From an uncultured Sutterella sp. (GTDB taxonomy: Bacteria > Pseudomonadota > Gammaproteobacteria > Burkholderiales > Burkholderiaceae_F), in assembly GCA_905198475.1 (NCBI GenBank), contig CAJKCQ010000025.1:1-30665 (forward strand): DNA of 30,665 nucleotides, written 5' to 3'. The notes beneath the pieces are model-generated. The model was not told the DNA's origin, ran no database searches, and worked only from the letters and a program-made list of their open reading frames with translations. Of the stretch, positions 14,845-25,717 are shown one piece after another. The position numbers and the translations under genes are program-made. Every line of letters begins with the position of its first letter. Position 1 is the stretch's first letter.

Positions 14845-17800
14845 TCAGCGGCGGGAGCGCCTCGACTGCGCCGTTTTGCCCGGAGCGGAATCGGTGGCGG
14901 AGGGCTTCTCGTCGGGTTTCGCACCGGATTTCGCGCCGGGCTTGGCGGGGGTTTCCGCTTCAGCAGGTGCGGTCGGTGCCTTGGGCGGCGCGAGGCGCGC
15001 GAGCACTTCGTAGACGAGGTTGAGGCGCGCTTCAGGGTCGGGGGTCGAGGCGGCGATCCGCAGGCGCTCCGGGCCCGCCATCTGCGCGTCGGTCCTCGAC
15101 TGCATGAAGCGGATGAGGGCGAGCGGGTCGAGGTTCGGCTTCGCGGTGAAGGTGATCACGATCGCCGTAGGGGCGGCGTCGATGCGGCGGATGCCGATCG
15201 CCTCGCACTTGAGGCGCAGTTTGTGCACCTCGATCAGACGCCGCGCCGCGTCGGGAAGCTTCCCGTAACAGTCCACGAGCGCCTCGGTCGAGCGCTCGAG
15301 CGCCGTGCGGTCCTCAGCCGATGCAAAGGCCTTGTAGTAGGCGAGGCGCTGCGAGACGTCGCTCACGTAGTCCGAGGGCAGGAGCGCCGGGGCGTGGAGG
15401 TTGATGTCGGTCGTGAGCGCGAGGGGGCCGTCCACCGCGGGCGCTTCGCCGCGCTTGAGCGAGCGCACCGCCTGCATGAGCATGCGGTTGTAGAGCTCAT
15501 AGCCCACCTCGGCGATCTCGCCGCTCTGGTGCTCGCCCAACACTTCGCCCGCGCCGCGGATCTCGAGGTCGTGCATCGCGAGGTAGAAGCCCGAACCGAG
15601 GTCCTCGAGCGCCTGAATGGCGTCGAGGCGCTTCTGCGCGTCCTTCGTGAACGCTCCGTCAGGGGGCGTGAGGAGGTAGGCGTAGGCCTGGTGGTGCGAG
15701 CGCCCGACGCGGCCGCGCAGCTGATGGAGCTGCGCGAGGCCGAACTTGTCCGCGCGCTCGATGATGATGGTGTTCGCCGACGGGACGTCGATGCCCGTCT
15801 CGATGATGGTCGAGCAGAGGAGCACGTTGAAGCGCTGCTGGTAGAACTCGCGCATCACGCGCTCGAGTTCGCGCTCGTGCATCTGGCCGTGGGCGACGGC
15901 GATGCGCGCTTCGGGAACGAGCTTCTCGAGGCGCAGCAGGGCGTTCTCCATCGTCTCCACCTCGTTGTGGAGGAAGTAGACCTGGCCGCCGCGCTTCAAT
16001 TCGCGCAGCACCGCCTCGCGGATCGTCCCGTCCTGGTCGCTCTGCACGAAGGTCTTCACCGAGAGGCGGCGCTCCGGGGCCGTCGCGATCACGGAGAAGT
16101 CGCGGATCCCCTCGAGCGACATCGAGAGCGTGCGCGGAATCGGTGTCGCGGTGAGCGTGAGGACGTCCACCTCGGCGCGGATCTTGCGGAGCAGCTCCTT
16201 CTGGCGCACGCCGAAGCGGTGCTCCTCGTCGATGATGATGAGGCCGAGGTTCTTGAAGGCGACCTTGTCGGAGAGGAGCTTGTGCGTGCCGATCACGATG
16301 TCCACCGTGCCGTCGGCGAGGCCCTCGACGGCCTTGGCGGTCTCGCGGCCCGTGCGGAAGCGCGAGAGCTCGGCGATCGTCACGGGCCAGGCGCGGAAGC
16401 GGTCGCGGAAGGTCGCGGCGTGCTGCTCGGCGAGGAGCGTGGTCGGGCAGAGAACGGCGACCTGCCGGCCCGACATTGCGGCGATGAACGCCGCGCGCAG
16501 CGCCACCTCCGTTTTGCCGAACCCCACGTCGCCGCAGACCAGGCGGTCCATGGATTTCCCGGAGGTCATGTCGGAGACGACGGCCTCGATCGCCGCGGCC
16601 TGGTCGGGCGTTTCCTCAAAGGCGAAGCCCTCGCGGAAGGCCTTGTAGTCCGCGGGGTTCATCTCGAACTTCATCCCCGCGCGGGTCTTCCTGAGCGCAT
16701 AGAGGTTGAGGAGGTCCGCCGCGGTGTCGCGCACCTCCTCGGCCGCCTTGCGCTTGACCTTCTCCCAGTCGCCGCGCCCCAACTGATGGAGGGGCGCGTG
16801 ATCGGGGTCCGCGCCCGCATAGCGCGAGATGAGCTGCAGGTTCGTGATCGGCACGAAGAGCTTCGCGGCGTTCTTGTATTCAATTTCGAGGAACTCCGCG
16901 TCGCCCCCGCCCGCCTCCATGTGCACGAGGCCGCGGTAGCGGCCGATGCCGTGGTCGGCGTGCACGACCGCGTCGCCGGGCTTCAATTCCGCGACGTCGC
17001 GCACCATCATCTCGAGCGTGGTGGCGTGGCGCATCCGGCGCAGACGCTGCCGGCGGGGACTCGCCGCGTAGAGCTCCGTCTCGGTGAGGATCACGACGTC
17101 GGGCGAATGAAAGACCGCGCCCGAATAGAGCGGCGTCGCGGCGATGCCCACCTTGGCGTCGCCCGCGAGGAAGCCGCTCCAGGACGGGTATTCGGTGAAC
17201 TTCAGCCCGCCGGAGCGGAAGAGCTCCGACATGGTCTCAAGGCGTCCGGCCGAAGAGGCGGAAATGAGCGTGCGCCGGCCCTTTGCGGCGCTCGCCGCCG
17301 TGCGCTCGAGGAGTTTTTCGACCGGGTTCTGGCTCTTGCGGTCCACTTCGACGCCCACCAACTGCTCGAGGTCCTCGGCGGAGTTGGTTTTGTCGAGCGA
17401 AATGCGGGTGAAGCGCCCGAGGGAGGTGAAGAACTCCTCGGGCTTCTGCCACAGAAGCTCCGGGGGGAGCGTCGGGCGCAGCTCGTCGCCTGCGAGCACC
17501 TTTGCACGCGAGGTCATGTCGCGCCCGAAGGCCTGGAGGGCCTTGTCGACGTCGCCCAACATCATCACCCGGGCGTTTGCGGGAAGGTAGTCCGCGAGTG
17601 CGGCGGTCTCGTCGAAGAAGAGCGGCAGGTAGTACTCGATGCCGGGCGAGAGGATGCCCTGCTCGACGTCGCGGTAGACGAGGCTCTTCTTCGGGTCGCC
17701 CGCGAACTGACGCCGCCAGCGCTGCCGGAAGGCGAGCAGCGAATCGGGGTCGACGGGGAACTCGTGCCCCGGGAGGAGCCGGATCTCCTTGGTCTCCTCC

Positions 17801-18441
17801 ATCGAGCGCTGCGTCTCGACGTCGAACCACCGGATCGACTCGATCTCGTTGTCGAAGAAGTCGAGCCGGAAGGGGCGCTCGGAGCCCATCGGGAAGACGT
17901 CCACGATGCCGCCGCGCACGGCGAATTCGCCCGCGGCGAGGACCTGCTTCACGTTGGCGTACCCCGCGAGGGCGAGCCGTTCCTTGATGTGCTCGATCGA
18001 GGTCTCCTCGCCCGTGTGGAAGAAGAACGTGCTCGCGCCGATGTAGGAGACCGGGGCGAGGCGCTGCGAGGCGGTGACGGCCGAGGCGAGGAGCACGTCC
18101 GCGCCGCCCGTGGGCGCGGTGAGCCGGTAGAGCGTTTCAAGACGCTCGGAGACGAGGTCCTCCTGGGGCGAGAGCACGTCGTAGGGGAGCGTCTCCCAGT
18201 CGGGAAGCGGGCGCACCGAAAGCTCGGGCGCGAACCAGGGAATTTCGGCCGTGAGCCGCGGCACGTCCGCCGGATCGGCGCAGACCACAAGAACGCGCTC
18301 GCCCCGCGCCCGGAAGGCGAGGGCCGCCTCGGCGAGCGCCGCCGCGTCGCTCGTCTGCGCGGAGATCTCCACCCTGCGGCGCTCGCCGGGTTTGAGGCGC
18401 GTGAGGTCTTCGGGAATGATTTCAGGCTGTTGGAGAGGCAT
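14845..18441 (-). CDS. mfd: Transcription-repair coupling factor Mfd
   Basis: A 1198-residue DNA translocase that removes stalled RNA polymerase and brings UvrA to the lesion. It has the UvrB-like N-terminal domains (residues 1-about 340), the RNA-polymerase-interacting CarD-like domain (about 480-560; DAVVHADHGIGRYRGL), the RecG-like translocase with Walker A GDVGFGKTEVA (about 634-645), DEEH box (about 735), TATPIPRTLSMSL and the TRG domain, and the C-terminal UvrA-binding region. Length is about 50 residues over the common 1148; the excess is a Pro/Ala/Lys-rich tail (last about 45 residues). The start at 18441 has GGAG 9 nt upstream; an in-frame start 60 bp earlier lacks family sequence. 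Confidence 0.96.
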   Translation of the reverse strand: MPLQQPEIIPEDLTRLKPGERRRVEISAQTSDAAALAEAALAFRARGERVLVVCADPADVPRLTAEIPWFAPELSVRPLPDWETLPYDVLSPQEDLVSERLETLYRLTAPTGGADVLLASAVTASQRLAPVSYIGASTFFFHTGEETSIEHIKERLALAGYANVKQVLAAGEFAVRGGIVDVFPMGSERPFRLDFFDNEIESIRWFDVETQRSMEETKEIRLLPGHEFPVDPDSLLAFRQRWRRQFAGDPKKSLVYRDVEQGILSPGIEYYLPLFFDETAALADYLPANARVMMLGDVDKALQAFGRDMTSRAKVLAGDELRPTLPPELLWQKPEEFFTSLGRFTRISLDKTNSAEDLEQLVGVEVDRKSQNPVEKLLERTAASAAKGRRTLISASSAGRLETMSELFRSGGLKFTEYPSWSGFLAGDAKVGIAATPLYSGAVFHSPDVVILTETELYAASPRRQRLRRMRHATTLEMMVRDVAELKPGDAVVHADHGIGRYRGLVHMEAGGGDAEFLEIEYKNAAKLFVPITNLQLISRYAGADPDHAPLHQLGRGDWEKVKRKAAEEVRDTAADLLNLYALRKTRAGMKFEMNPADYKAFREGFAFEETPDQAAAIEAVVSDMTSGKSMDRLVCGDVGFGKTEVALRAAFIAAMSGRQVAVLCPTTLLAEQHAATFRDRFRAWPVTIAELSRFRTGRETAKAVEGLADGTVDIVIGTHKLLSDKVAFKNLGLIIIDEEHRFGVRQKELLRKIRAEVDVLTLTATPIPRTLSMSLEGIRDFSVIATAPERRLSVKTFVQSDQDGTIREAVLRELKRGGQVYFLHNEVETMENALLRLEKLVPEARIAVAHGQMHERELERVMREFYQQRFNVLLCSTIIETGIDVPSANTIIIERADKFGLAQLHQLRGRVGRSHHQAYAYLLTPPDGAFTKDAQKRLDAIQALEDLGSGFYLAMHDLEIRGAGEVLGEHQSGEIAEVGYELYNRMLMQAVRSLKRGEAPAVDGPLALTTDINLHAPALLPSDYVSDVSQRLAYYKAFASAEDRTALERSTEALVDCYGKLPDAARRLIEVHKLRLKCEAIGIRRIDAAPTAIVITFTAKPNLDPLALIRFMQSRTDAQMAGPERLRIAASTPDPEARLNLVYEVLARLAPPKAPTAPAEAETPAKPGAKSGAKPDEKPSATDSAPGKTAQSRRSRR

Positions 18442-18780
18442 GGTGCGGGCTCCGACCGGTGCGGACGAAATGACGGAAACGGCGAATACCGTCCGGCGCA
18501 CGGTGCGCAGGGCGGTCGGCTCAACATTCTAAAAGTCCCGGGATTGCGTCGTTGGAGGGGGGCGAATCCCGCCTGCCGACCAAGGGCGGCGGTTCTCGTG
18601 AGGAAGGGGCGGTACCCGGCGAAGAGTGAGTGGGCCGCGGAGGGTGATGGGACGCCGGCCGTCGTCCGCTCGGGGGGGTGGATGCGCCGTTTAGTCGATG
18701 CTGCAGCGCGAAACATCTCCCGGCGCTCTTGGCGCTTGGCGTATGAAGTCGGCAATCAAAGGAGCGGCGGAGACTCCTTC

Positions 18781-18809
18781 TTAGACTCATCCGAACGATG
18801 TGATAGCCT
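18781..18809 (+). promoter_or_regulatory. Candidate promoter for brnQ
   Basis: TTAGAC (18781-18786) and TAGCCT (18804-18809) are spaced by 17 bp, 33 bp ahead of the brnQ ATG. Both boxes are only moderate matches. The rest of the 401-bp mfd-brnQ gap (18442-18842) holds no gene, no T-box and no clear hairpin with a T-run. Confidence 0.3.
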
Positions 18810-18842
18810 CTCGCCTTTCTTCTCTTCTCAGAAAGGCCCTTC

Positions 18843-20207
18843 ATGACCGCACTGCCGCTTCCGCAGAGACTTCTCGTAGGCTTCACGCTCTTCGCCATGT
18901 TCTTCGGCGCGGGGAACCTCATCTTTCCCCCCTGGCTCGGCGCCCAGGCCGGCACGGAAGGCGTCGCCGCGCTCGCGGGCTTTCTCGTCACCGCCGTGGG
19001 CTTTCCAATTCTCGGCGTCATGGCGGTGGCCGAATCGGGCGGCCTCAAGACGCTTGCGGGCCGCGTGCATCCGGTCTTCGCCTTCGTCTTCATGCTCCTC
19101 ATCTACCTCTCGATCGGCCCGTGCCTCGCGATCCCGCGCACGGCGAGCACCTCGTTCGAGATGGTGGTGCGCCCCGTGCTAGAACATTTCGGCGCCCTCG
19201 ACGCACCCTTTGCCGGTTGGACGCTTCTGGGCGCTTCGCAGCTCGTCTATTCGGTCGTGTTCTTTCTGATCGCCTACGTGCTCGCGCTCAATCCCGAGAA
19301 GCTCACGAACCGCCTCGGCCGGGTGCTCTGCCCGACCCTGATCGTCCTCATCGCCGTGCTCTGGGCGGGGGTTTTCATCAACCCGCTCGGAGCGCCCGCG
19401 GCGCCCCAGGGCGGCTACGCCGCGAACGCCTTCTTCTCGGGCTTCATCGACGGCTACCAGACGATGGACACCCTGGCCGCGCTCAACTTCGGCCTCATCA
19501 TCGCGATGAACATCCGCGCGCTCGGCATCAAGACCGAGAGCGGCGTCGTGAAGGAGACGGTCTTCGCCGGCGTGGTCGCCGCAGTGATCTTCTTTTGCGT
19601 CTACGGCGCCCTCACGCAGGTGGGCGGCGAGGCTAACGCCCTCTCGGGCGGGTTTGAGAACGGCGCGCAGATTCTCTCGGCGGCGGCGAACACGCTTTTC
19701 GGCCCCCTCGGGAGCGTGCTGCTCGGCCTCGTCTTCTTCATCGCCTGCCTCAACACGTGCGTGGGCCTCATCGCCTGTTGCTCGAACTACTTCGAAACGC
19801 TCGTGCCGAAGCTCGGCTACCGCGGTTGGGCGGCGCTCTTCGCCGTGGTGTCGATGGTGCTCGCAAACGCCGGCCTCACGCTCATTCTGAAGCTCTCCAT
19901 TCCGGTGCTCATTGCCATCTACCCGGTGGCGCTCGTGCTGATCGTGCTCGCGCTCATCACGATCGTCTGGAGGCGGCTGCCTGAATTCAAGTGGGTCTAC
20001 CCCACGACCATCTTCTTCACGGCCGTCGTTTCAATCACCGCCGGCATTGAAGGGTTCGGCGTGACGGTGCCCTTCTTCTCGACGCTCTGCTCGCAGCTGC
20101 CCTGGTTCTCCCTGGGGCTGCAGTGGGTGGGGCCTGCGGTGGGGGGCTTCTTCGTGGGGCTCCTTCTCTCCTGGAAGATCCCGCACTGCTGCCATCCGCG
20201 CACCTGA
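18843..20207 (+). CDS. brnQ: Branched-chain amino acid transport system II carrier protein
   Basis: A 454-residue inner membrane protein with about 12 hydrophobic segments. It begins with LLVGFTLFAMFFGAGNLIFPPWLG, the LIVCS/BrnQ signature (residues 10-33), and carries the GPCLAIPRTASTSFE sequence near residue 95. BrnQ proteins import leucine, isoleucine and valine with Na+ or H+. An AGAAAGG stands 7 nt before the ATG. The gene is single, with a good terminator shared with the converging aldehyde dehydrogenase gene. Confidence 0.95.
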   Translation: MTALPLPQRLLVGFTLFAMFFGAGNLIFPPWLGAQAGTEGVAALAGFLVTAVGFPILGVMAVAESGGLKTLAGRVHPVFAFVFMLLIYLSIGPCLAIPRTASTSFEMVVRPVLEHFGALDAPFAGWTLLGASQLVYSVVFFLIAYVLALNPEKLTNRLGRVLCPTLIVLIAVLWAGVFINPLGAPAAPQGGYAANAFFSGFIDGYQTMDTLAALNFGLIIAMNIRALGIKTESGVVKETVFAGVVAAVIFFCVYGALTQVGGEANALSGGFENGAQILSAAANTLFGPLGSVLLGLVFFIACLNTCVGLIACCSNYFETLVPKLGYRGWAALFAVVSMVLANAGLTLILKLSIPVLIAIYPVALVLIVLALITIVWRRLPEFKWVYPTTIFFTAVVSITAGIEGFGVTVPFFSTLCSQLPWFSLGLQWVGPAVGGFFVGLLLSWKIPHCCHPRT

Positions 20208-20231
20208 CGCACGCGTTGCTCCCGGCTGAAG

Positions 20232-20280
20232 AAGGCCCCGCAGAAGGCAGGCGCTTGGCGCCGCCGGTGCGGGGCCTTTT
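20232..20280. terminator. Shared terminator between brnQ and the aldehyde dehydrogenase gene
   Basis: AAGGCCCCGCA (20232-20242) pairs with TGCGGGGCCTT (20268-20278), with a smaller GC-rich stem in the loop. On the plus strand four T follow (20277-20280). It lies between convergent stops, so it can serve both strands. Confidence 0.8.
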
Positions 20281-20302
20281 CCATTTGGAGACGGCGGCGG
20301 CC

Positions 20303-21751
<1,449 letters not shown>

Positions 21752-21919
21752 GATCCGGATCTCTCCACTCTGTTCGTCGGGCGGCGTCCGCCCGAGCATA
21801 GCGCCCGGGGACTGAGGGGCCCCATCGGTCGAAAGTAGAAGCCGGGGAGGGAGATTGCCAGCCGTCAAGCGCCCGGAGTGGTTTCGGGTATGCCGGGCGG
21901 CGCCACTCGGCAAAGAACA

Positions 21920-21947
21920 GCCCGCCGAAGCCGAAGCTTCGACGGGC
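21920..21947 (-). terminator. Terminator of the FadL-type gene
   Basis: Arms at 21920-21930 and 21937-21947 form an 11-bp stem with one C/A mismatch around a 6-nt loop. On the minus strand gctgttcttt follows, a moderate T-tract. It lies 54 bp past the FadL-type stop, ahead of the ALDH gene. Confidence 0.6.
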
Positions 21948-22000
21948 CTTCAGGCGGGCTACGCGGGCGCTCTCAGGAGAGAGGCCCGGTGTGTGCCGGA

Positions 22001-23302
22001 TTAGAAGCGGTACTGCGCCTGGACGCCGACGAGGTAGGCGTCCAGGTGGCGGTAGCGGCCGATTTCGTTGCCGTTGGCGCCCGGGGTGTGGTTGTAGAGC
22101 GAGCGCTCATGCACACCGTGCAGGTGCGCGAAGGCGACGTCCGTCTGGAAGTTCTTCGACCAGTGGAAGGACGAGCCGATCGCGAACCACCAACGGTCCG
22201 CATCCGGAATGATCGCGGTGCGCTTCTTCGGATCGCCGATGGCGGACGTTTCGTAGGCGACGCCGCCGCGGAGCGTCCAGAAGTCGTTCACGCGCAGGTC
22301 GTAGCCGACGGAGTAGAGGTAGGTGTCGACCCAGTTGTTGGGAATGCTCTGCATTGTGAAGAGGACCTTCTCATAGGGATGAGCAAGCTGGCCGGCGCCC
22401 TGCAGGTTGTCCATCAGACTGCTGTCGGAGATGTCGGTGTCGAGGCTCTTGAAGCTCGACCAGTCGGCCCAACGGAAGGTGGCGTAGAGGCTCAGGTAGT
22501 CGTTGACGTCCCAGGCGGCGTTGAACATCGCCCAGGCGGGGCCCGAGACGGTGACGCCGGCGTCGTAGGTGCCGTCCAAAGTCGTGTTCGTGCCGGAAAT
22601 CGTCAGATCACCCTTCGTGGCGTGCTTGGTCTCAGAACGGTAGGAAACGCCAAAGCGGACGTTCTCGACGGGCGCCCACATCATGCCGACGTTGAAGCCC
22701 CAGGTGAAATCGTCGGCCTGGTATTTGTTGTGAATATTGAGGGGCCCGTTGCTGTAGCCCACGCCGAACTTCGCGTCGACGTACTGGAGCGCCAGACCCG
22801 CACCGAAGGAGAACTTGTCGTTGAGCTTCCAGGCGACGTTCGGGTTGAAGTTGATGACGGTGATCTTGGCGTCGGTGCCGAGCTCTTTGTCCTTGAAGTC
22901 GTTGCCGTAGTTGGTCGAGAGGCCGAACGGAACCGTGACGGCAAGCCCGATCCAGGTCGAATCGTTGATCTGGTGCGAAGCGAAGAGGTGCGGGAGGACT
23001 TCTTCGCTCGCGCGGCCGTTGTTCTTGTAGGTCTGGCCGTTATCGTGCGAGACGTACTCAAGGTTGAGGCCCACGCCCACGAGACCCATCTGAACGTTCG
23101 TGCCCGGATGCAGCGTCATCGTGGCCGGGTTGTAGTAGACGCCCGAGATGTCGGTGCCGTCGACGCCGACGCCGGCGTAGGCGCGGCCGAGGGCGAGCGC
23201 GGACTGTTCGGTGAGCTGGAAGCCCGCGGCATGGGCCGTCGAGGCGAAGGCGGAGGCGACGGCAAGGGCCGCCGCGGCAATCTTGAGGTTGGTGCGGATC
23301 AC
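22001..23302 (-). CDS. Outer membrane transport protein, OMPP1/FadL/TodX family
   Basis: A 433-residue outer membrane beta-barrel for hydrophobic compounds such as long-chain fatty acids. The signal peptide ends AHA|AGFQL near residue 25. The mature N-terminus, AGFQLTEQSALALGRAYAG...DGTDISGVYYNPATM, is the family hatch with its NPA motif; the C-terminus is QAQYRF with terminal Phe. I choose a GTG start at 23302, with GGAGA 7 nt upstream; the frame continues to 23416 but the extra residues do not look like a signal peptide. It lies upstream of the ALDH gene in the same direction but with its own terminator. Confidence 0.92.
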   Translation of the reverse strand: MIRTNLKIAAAALAVASAFASTAHAAGFQLTEQSALALGRAYAGVGVDGTDISGVYYNPATMTLHPGTNVQMGLVGVGLNLEYVSHDNGQTYKNNGRASEEVLPHLFASHQINDSTWIGLAVTVPFGLSTNYGNDFKDKELGTDAKITVINFNPNVAWKLNDKFSFGAGLALQYVDAKFGVGYSNGPLNIHNKYQADDFTWGFNVGMMWAPVENVRFGVSYRSETKHATKGDLTISGTNTTLDGTYDAGVTVSGPAWAMFNAAWDVNDYLSLYATFRWADWSSFKSLDTDISDSSLMDNLQGAGQLAHPYEKVLFTMQSIPNNWVDTYLYSVGYDLRVNDFWTLRGGVAYETSAIGDPKKRTAIIPDADRWWFAIGSSFHWSKNFQTDVAFAHLHGVHERSLYNHTPGANGNEIGRYRHLDAYLVGVQAQYRF

Positions 23303-23348
23303 GAAAGGTCTCCGGAATGCTTTTCTAATGTTTGAGAAAAAACAGGGC

Positions 23349-23360
23349 GGGTACGTACCC
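23349..23360. promoter_or_regulatory. Palindrome GGGTACGTACCC upstream of the FadL-type gene
   Basis: A perfect 12-bp palindrome lies 47 bp before the GTG start. It has the same TACGTA core as the repeats at 2816-2875. A hairpin CCGTTC-ATTC-GAACGG at 23445-23460 is further upstream. It could be an operator; chance cannot be excluded. Confidence 0.35.
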
Positions 23361-23614
23361 CGCGCAACAAGTGGAAACGCATTCTGCGCGAGCGAAGAGG
23401 CCGCTAGAACTCCCAAAATTAAGGGATAACCCTAGGATTTGCTGCCGTTCATTCGAACGGATGATGAGGGGGAGCGGGAGGCGGATGACGCTCAGAGCAT
23501 TGATCTTTATGGAAAGTTAATGGAAAATCATCAGATGAGGTGCAAGGCGGTCGATCACTCCCGCCAAAAGAGGCTAATCCGAAAAATTCCGTGAACGCCG
23601 TGTCCGGATGCAAC

Positions 23615-23649
23615 AAGCGCCCGCTCCCGGAATGGGGAGACGAGCGCTT
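23615..23649 (-). terminator. Hairpin downstream of yqhA
   Basis: AAGCGC (23615-23620) and GCGCTT (23644-23649) close a long stem of about 13 pairs with small bulges around cattcc. On the minus strand the stem is followed by gttgc, so the T-tract is poor. It lies 34 bp past the yqhA stop. Confidence 0.6.
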
Positions 23650-23682
23650 ATGGAAGCCGGCGGGAGTGGCGCCTGCCTGCGG

Positions 23683-24171
23683 TCAATGGCGGGAGAACCG
23701 GTCGATGAAGGCCATGACGAGCGCGGAGAGGACGAACGTGAGGTGGATCACGACGTACCAGAGGAGCTTGTCGTTGGGAATGTCCTGGATGCCCATGAAG
23801 ACCCGCAGGAGGTGGATCGACGAGATCGCGACGATCGCCGCCGCGACCTTGTTCTTGAGCGACCCCGTGTCGAGCTTCCCAAGCCAGCTGAGCTTTTCGG
23901 TGTCGTCCTTGATGTTGATCGACGAGACGTAGTTCTCGTAGCCCGAGAACATCACCATCACGAGGAGGCCGCCCACGAGACCCATGTCGATCATCGAGAG
24001 GATCGTGAGGATGAGGTCCGATTCGGAGAGCTCCATCACGTGCGGGAGCACGTGAAATACCTCCTGATAGAACTTGACGGCGAGCGCGAGGAGCGCGCAG
24101 GAGAGCCCGATGTAGATGGGCGCGAGGAGCCAGCGCGTGGCGTACATGAGTCGTTCGACGAGCGTTTCCAT
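23683..24171 (-). CDS. yqhA: UPF0114 family membrane protein YqhA
   Basis: A 162-residue membrane protein matching the length of E. coli YqhA (164). Four hydrophobic segments are visible: LLAPIYIGLSCALLALAVKFY (residues 15-35), a second around 50-75 with MIDMGLVGGLLVMVMFSGYENYVS, a third near 105-125 and the C-terminal LLWYVVIHLTFVLSALVMAFID. Function in the family is unknown. The frame runs on to 25818, but that is antisense to ispDF; the Met at 24171 has AGGA 5 nt upstream and starts the family sequence. It diverges from ispDF. Confidence 0.93.
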   Translation of the reverse strand: METLVERLMYATRWLLAPIYIGLSCALLALAVKFYQEVFHVLPHVMELSESDLILTILSMIDMGLVGGLLVMVMFSGYENYVSSINIKDDTEKLSWLGKLDTGSLKNKVAAAIVAISSIHLLRVFMGIQDIPNDKLLWYVVIHLTFVLSALVMAFIDRFSRH

Positions 24172-24333
24172 GGGTTCCTGGAAAAGAGATGATGCGGGGG
24201 TCGATGCGGCGGGGTTGGATGACGGGGTTCCGGCCGCGGGGAGGAGAATCCTATCAGTCAAGCATGCCCGCACACCGCTAGACTTCGAACTTCGAAACAT
24301 TTTTCCCGTCCGATCATAAGAGGAGGCGGCTTC

Positions 24334-25554
24334 GTGTCCGAAACGTCCGAAACCCACATCTACGCGCTCATTCCCGCCGCCGGCGTCGGCCGCCGCATGG
24401 GCGCGGACCGTCCGAAGCAGTACATGACCGTGGCGGGCGAGCCGATGCTCGCGCAGACCGTGCGGGCGCTCGAGCGCGTCTCGCGCATCGAGCGGATCTT
24501 CGTCGTGGTGAGCGCCGCCGACGCCTGGATCGACGAGGTGGCGAAGACCTTTTTGCCGCGCGTGAAGGTGCTGCGCGCCGGAGGCGCGGAGCGCGCGGAC
24601 TCGGTGCTCGGCGGCCTCACGGCGGCGCAGCTCCCGGGCGATGCGTGGGTGCTCGTGCACGACGCGGCGCGCCCCTGCGTGCGGCCTTCGGAAGTGAACC
24701 ACCTGATCGACGAAGTTCTGGGCGACGCCCACGGCGACCTCGCGGGCGGCATCCTCGCCGTGCCGATGGCCGACACGGTGAAGCGCGCCGATCCGCAGCG
24801 GATGATCCTCGAAACGGTGCCGCGCGCGGACCTCTGGCGCGCCGCGACGCCGCAGCTCTTCCGCGTGGGGACGTTGCTCCGTGCCCTCACCGCCGGGCTC
24901 GCGGGCGTCACCGACGAGGCGAGCGCCGTCGAGCGGCTGGGGCTGCCCGTCAAGGTGGTCTCCTGCCGGTCGGCCAACCTCAAGGTCACGGAACCGGGCG
25001 ACGAGAAGCTCGCAGAACTCATTTTGGGAGAGAAGAACATGCAGGCGCCTCAGATTCCGCAGATCCGCGTGGGGCAGGGCTACGACTCGCACCGGTTGGT
25101 CGAAGGCCGCAGGCTCATCCTCGGCGGTGTCGAGATTCCGTTTGAAAAGGGCCTCGACGGGCACTCGGACGCCGACGTGCTCCTCCATGCCTTGACCGAC
25201 GCGGTCCTCGGGGCCGCGGCCCTGGGCGACATCGGGCAGCACTTCCCGCCCTCGGACCCGCAGTGGAAGGGCGCGGACAGCCGGAAGCTCCTCCGGGCCG
25301 TCGTTGAGCTCGCGCGCCGCGCCGGGTGGACGATCGTCAACGTGGACGCGACCTTGGTCGCCGAGCGCCCGAAGATCGGCCCCCACATGAAGGCGATCCG
25401 CGAGAGCGTCGCGCAGACCCTCGGCGTCGCGGTGGAGCAGGTCTCCGTCAAGGCGAAGACAAACGAAAGGATGGACGCCGTCGGGCACGAGGAGGGCATG
25501 ATGGCGCAGGCCGTGGCGCTCCTCGTCAGAACGCCCGAGGCGTCCCGCGTTTGA
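24334..25554 (+). CDS. ispDF: Bifunctional IspD-IspF enzyme of the MEP isoprenoid pathway
   Basis: A 406-residue fusion. Residues 8-235 are IspD, 2-C-methyl-D-erythritol 4-phosphate cytidylyltransferase: IPAAGVGRRMGADRPKQY, LVHDAARPCV and TDEASAVE. Residues 245-400 are IspF, the 2,4-cyclodiphosphate synthase: GYDSHRL (metal Asp and His), HSDADVLLHALTDA, GDIGQHFP and KAKTNERMDAVGHEEG. The joint is only about 12 residues. Start is GTG at 24334 with AGGAGG 8 nt upstream. The two genes are separate in most betaproteobacteria and fused mainly in alpha- and epsilonproteobacteria, so the fusion here is notable. An internal Met (nt 25039) could restart IspF alone. Confidence 0.95.
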   Translation: MSETSETHIYALIPAAGVGRRMGADRPKQYMTVAGEPMLAQTVRALERVSRIERIFVVVSAADAWIDEVAKTFLPRVKVLRAGGAERADSVLGGLTAAQLPGDAWVLVHDAARPCVRPSEVNHLIDEVLGDAHGDLAGGILAVPMADTVKRADPQRMILETVPRADLWRAATPQLFRVGTLLRALTAGLAGVTDEASAVERLGLPVKVVSCRSANLKVTEPGDEKLAELILGEKNMQAPQIPQIRVGQGYDSHRLVEGRRLILGGVEIPFEKGLDGHSDADVLLHALTDAVLGAAALGDIGQHFPPSDPQWKGADSRKLLRAVVELARRAGWTIVNVDATLVAERPKIGPHMKAIRESVAQTLGVAVEQVSVKAKTNERMDAVGHEEGMMAQAVALLVRTPEASRV

Positions 25555-25621
25555 GGCCGCCTTCCGCCGCCGGGTTCCGTCGGATTCAGGACTCATCCGC
25601 TTCCCTCCGGGCCCGGTGTTT

Positions 25622-25651
25622 TTACTGACCTGCGGGCCGCCGCCGTACAAT
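25622..25651 (+). promoter_or_regulatory. Candidate promoter for trmJ-cysE
   Basis: TACAAT at 25646-25651 is a good -10. A weak -35 (TTACTG, 25622-25627) lies 18 bp ahead. The resulting leader to the trmJ ATG at 25718 is about 60 nt. Confidence 0.4.
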
Positions 25652-25717
25652 AAGCGGCTCCGCTCAACCATCCCCTTTTTTCCCGCCGGGCGGCCGCAGC
25701 GCCCTCCGACTTCATCC

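Noticed and set aside
14785..18846. Very long plus-strand frame (1353 codons) opposite mfd
   Set aside because: It is an antisense shadow: the minus strand carries complete, unmistakable Mfd motifs, and GC-rich third positions leave the opposite frame free of stops.
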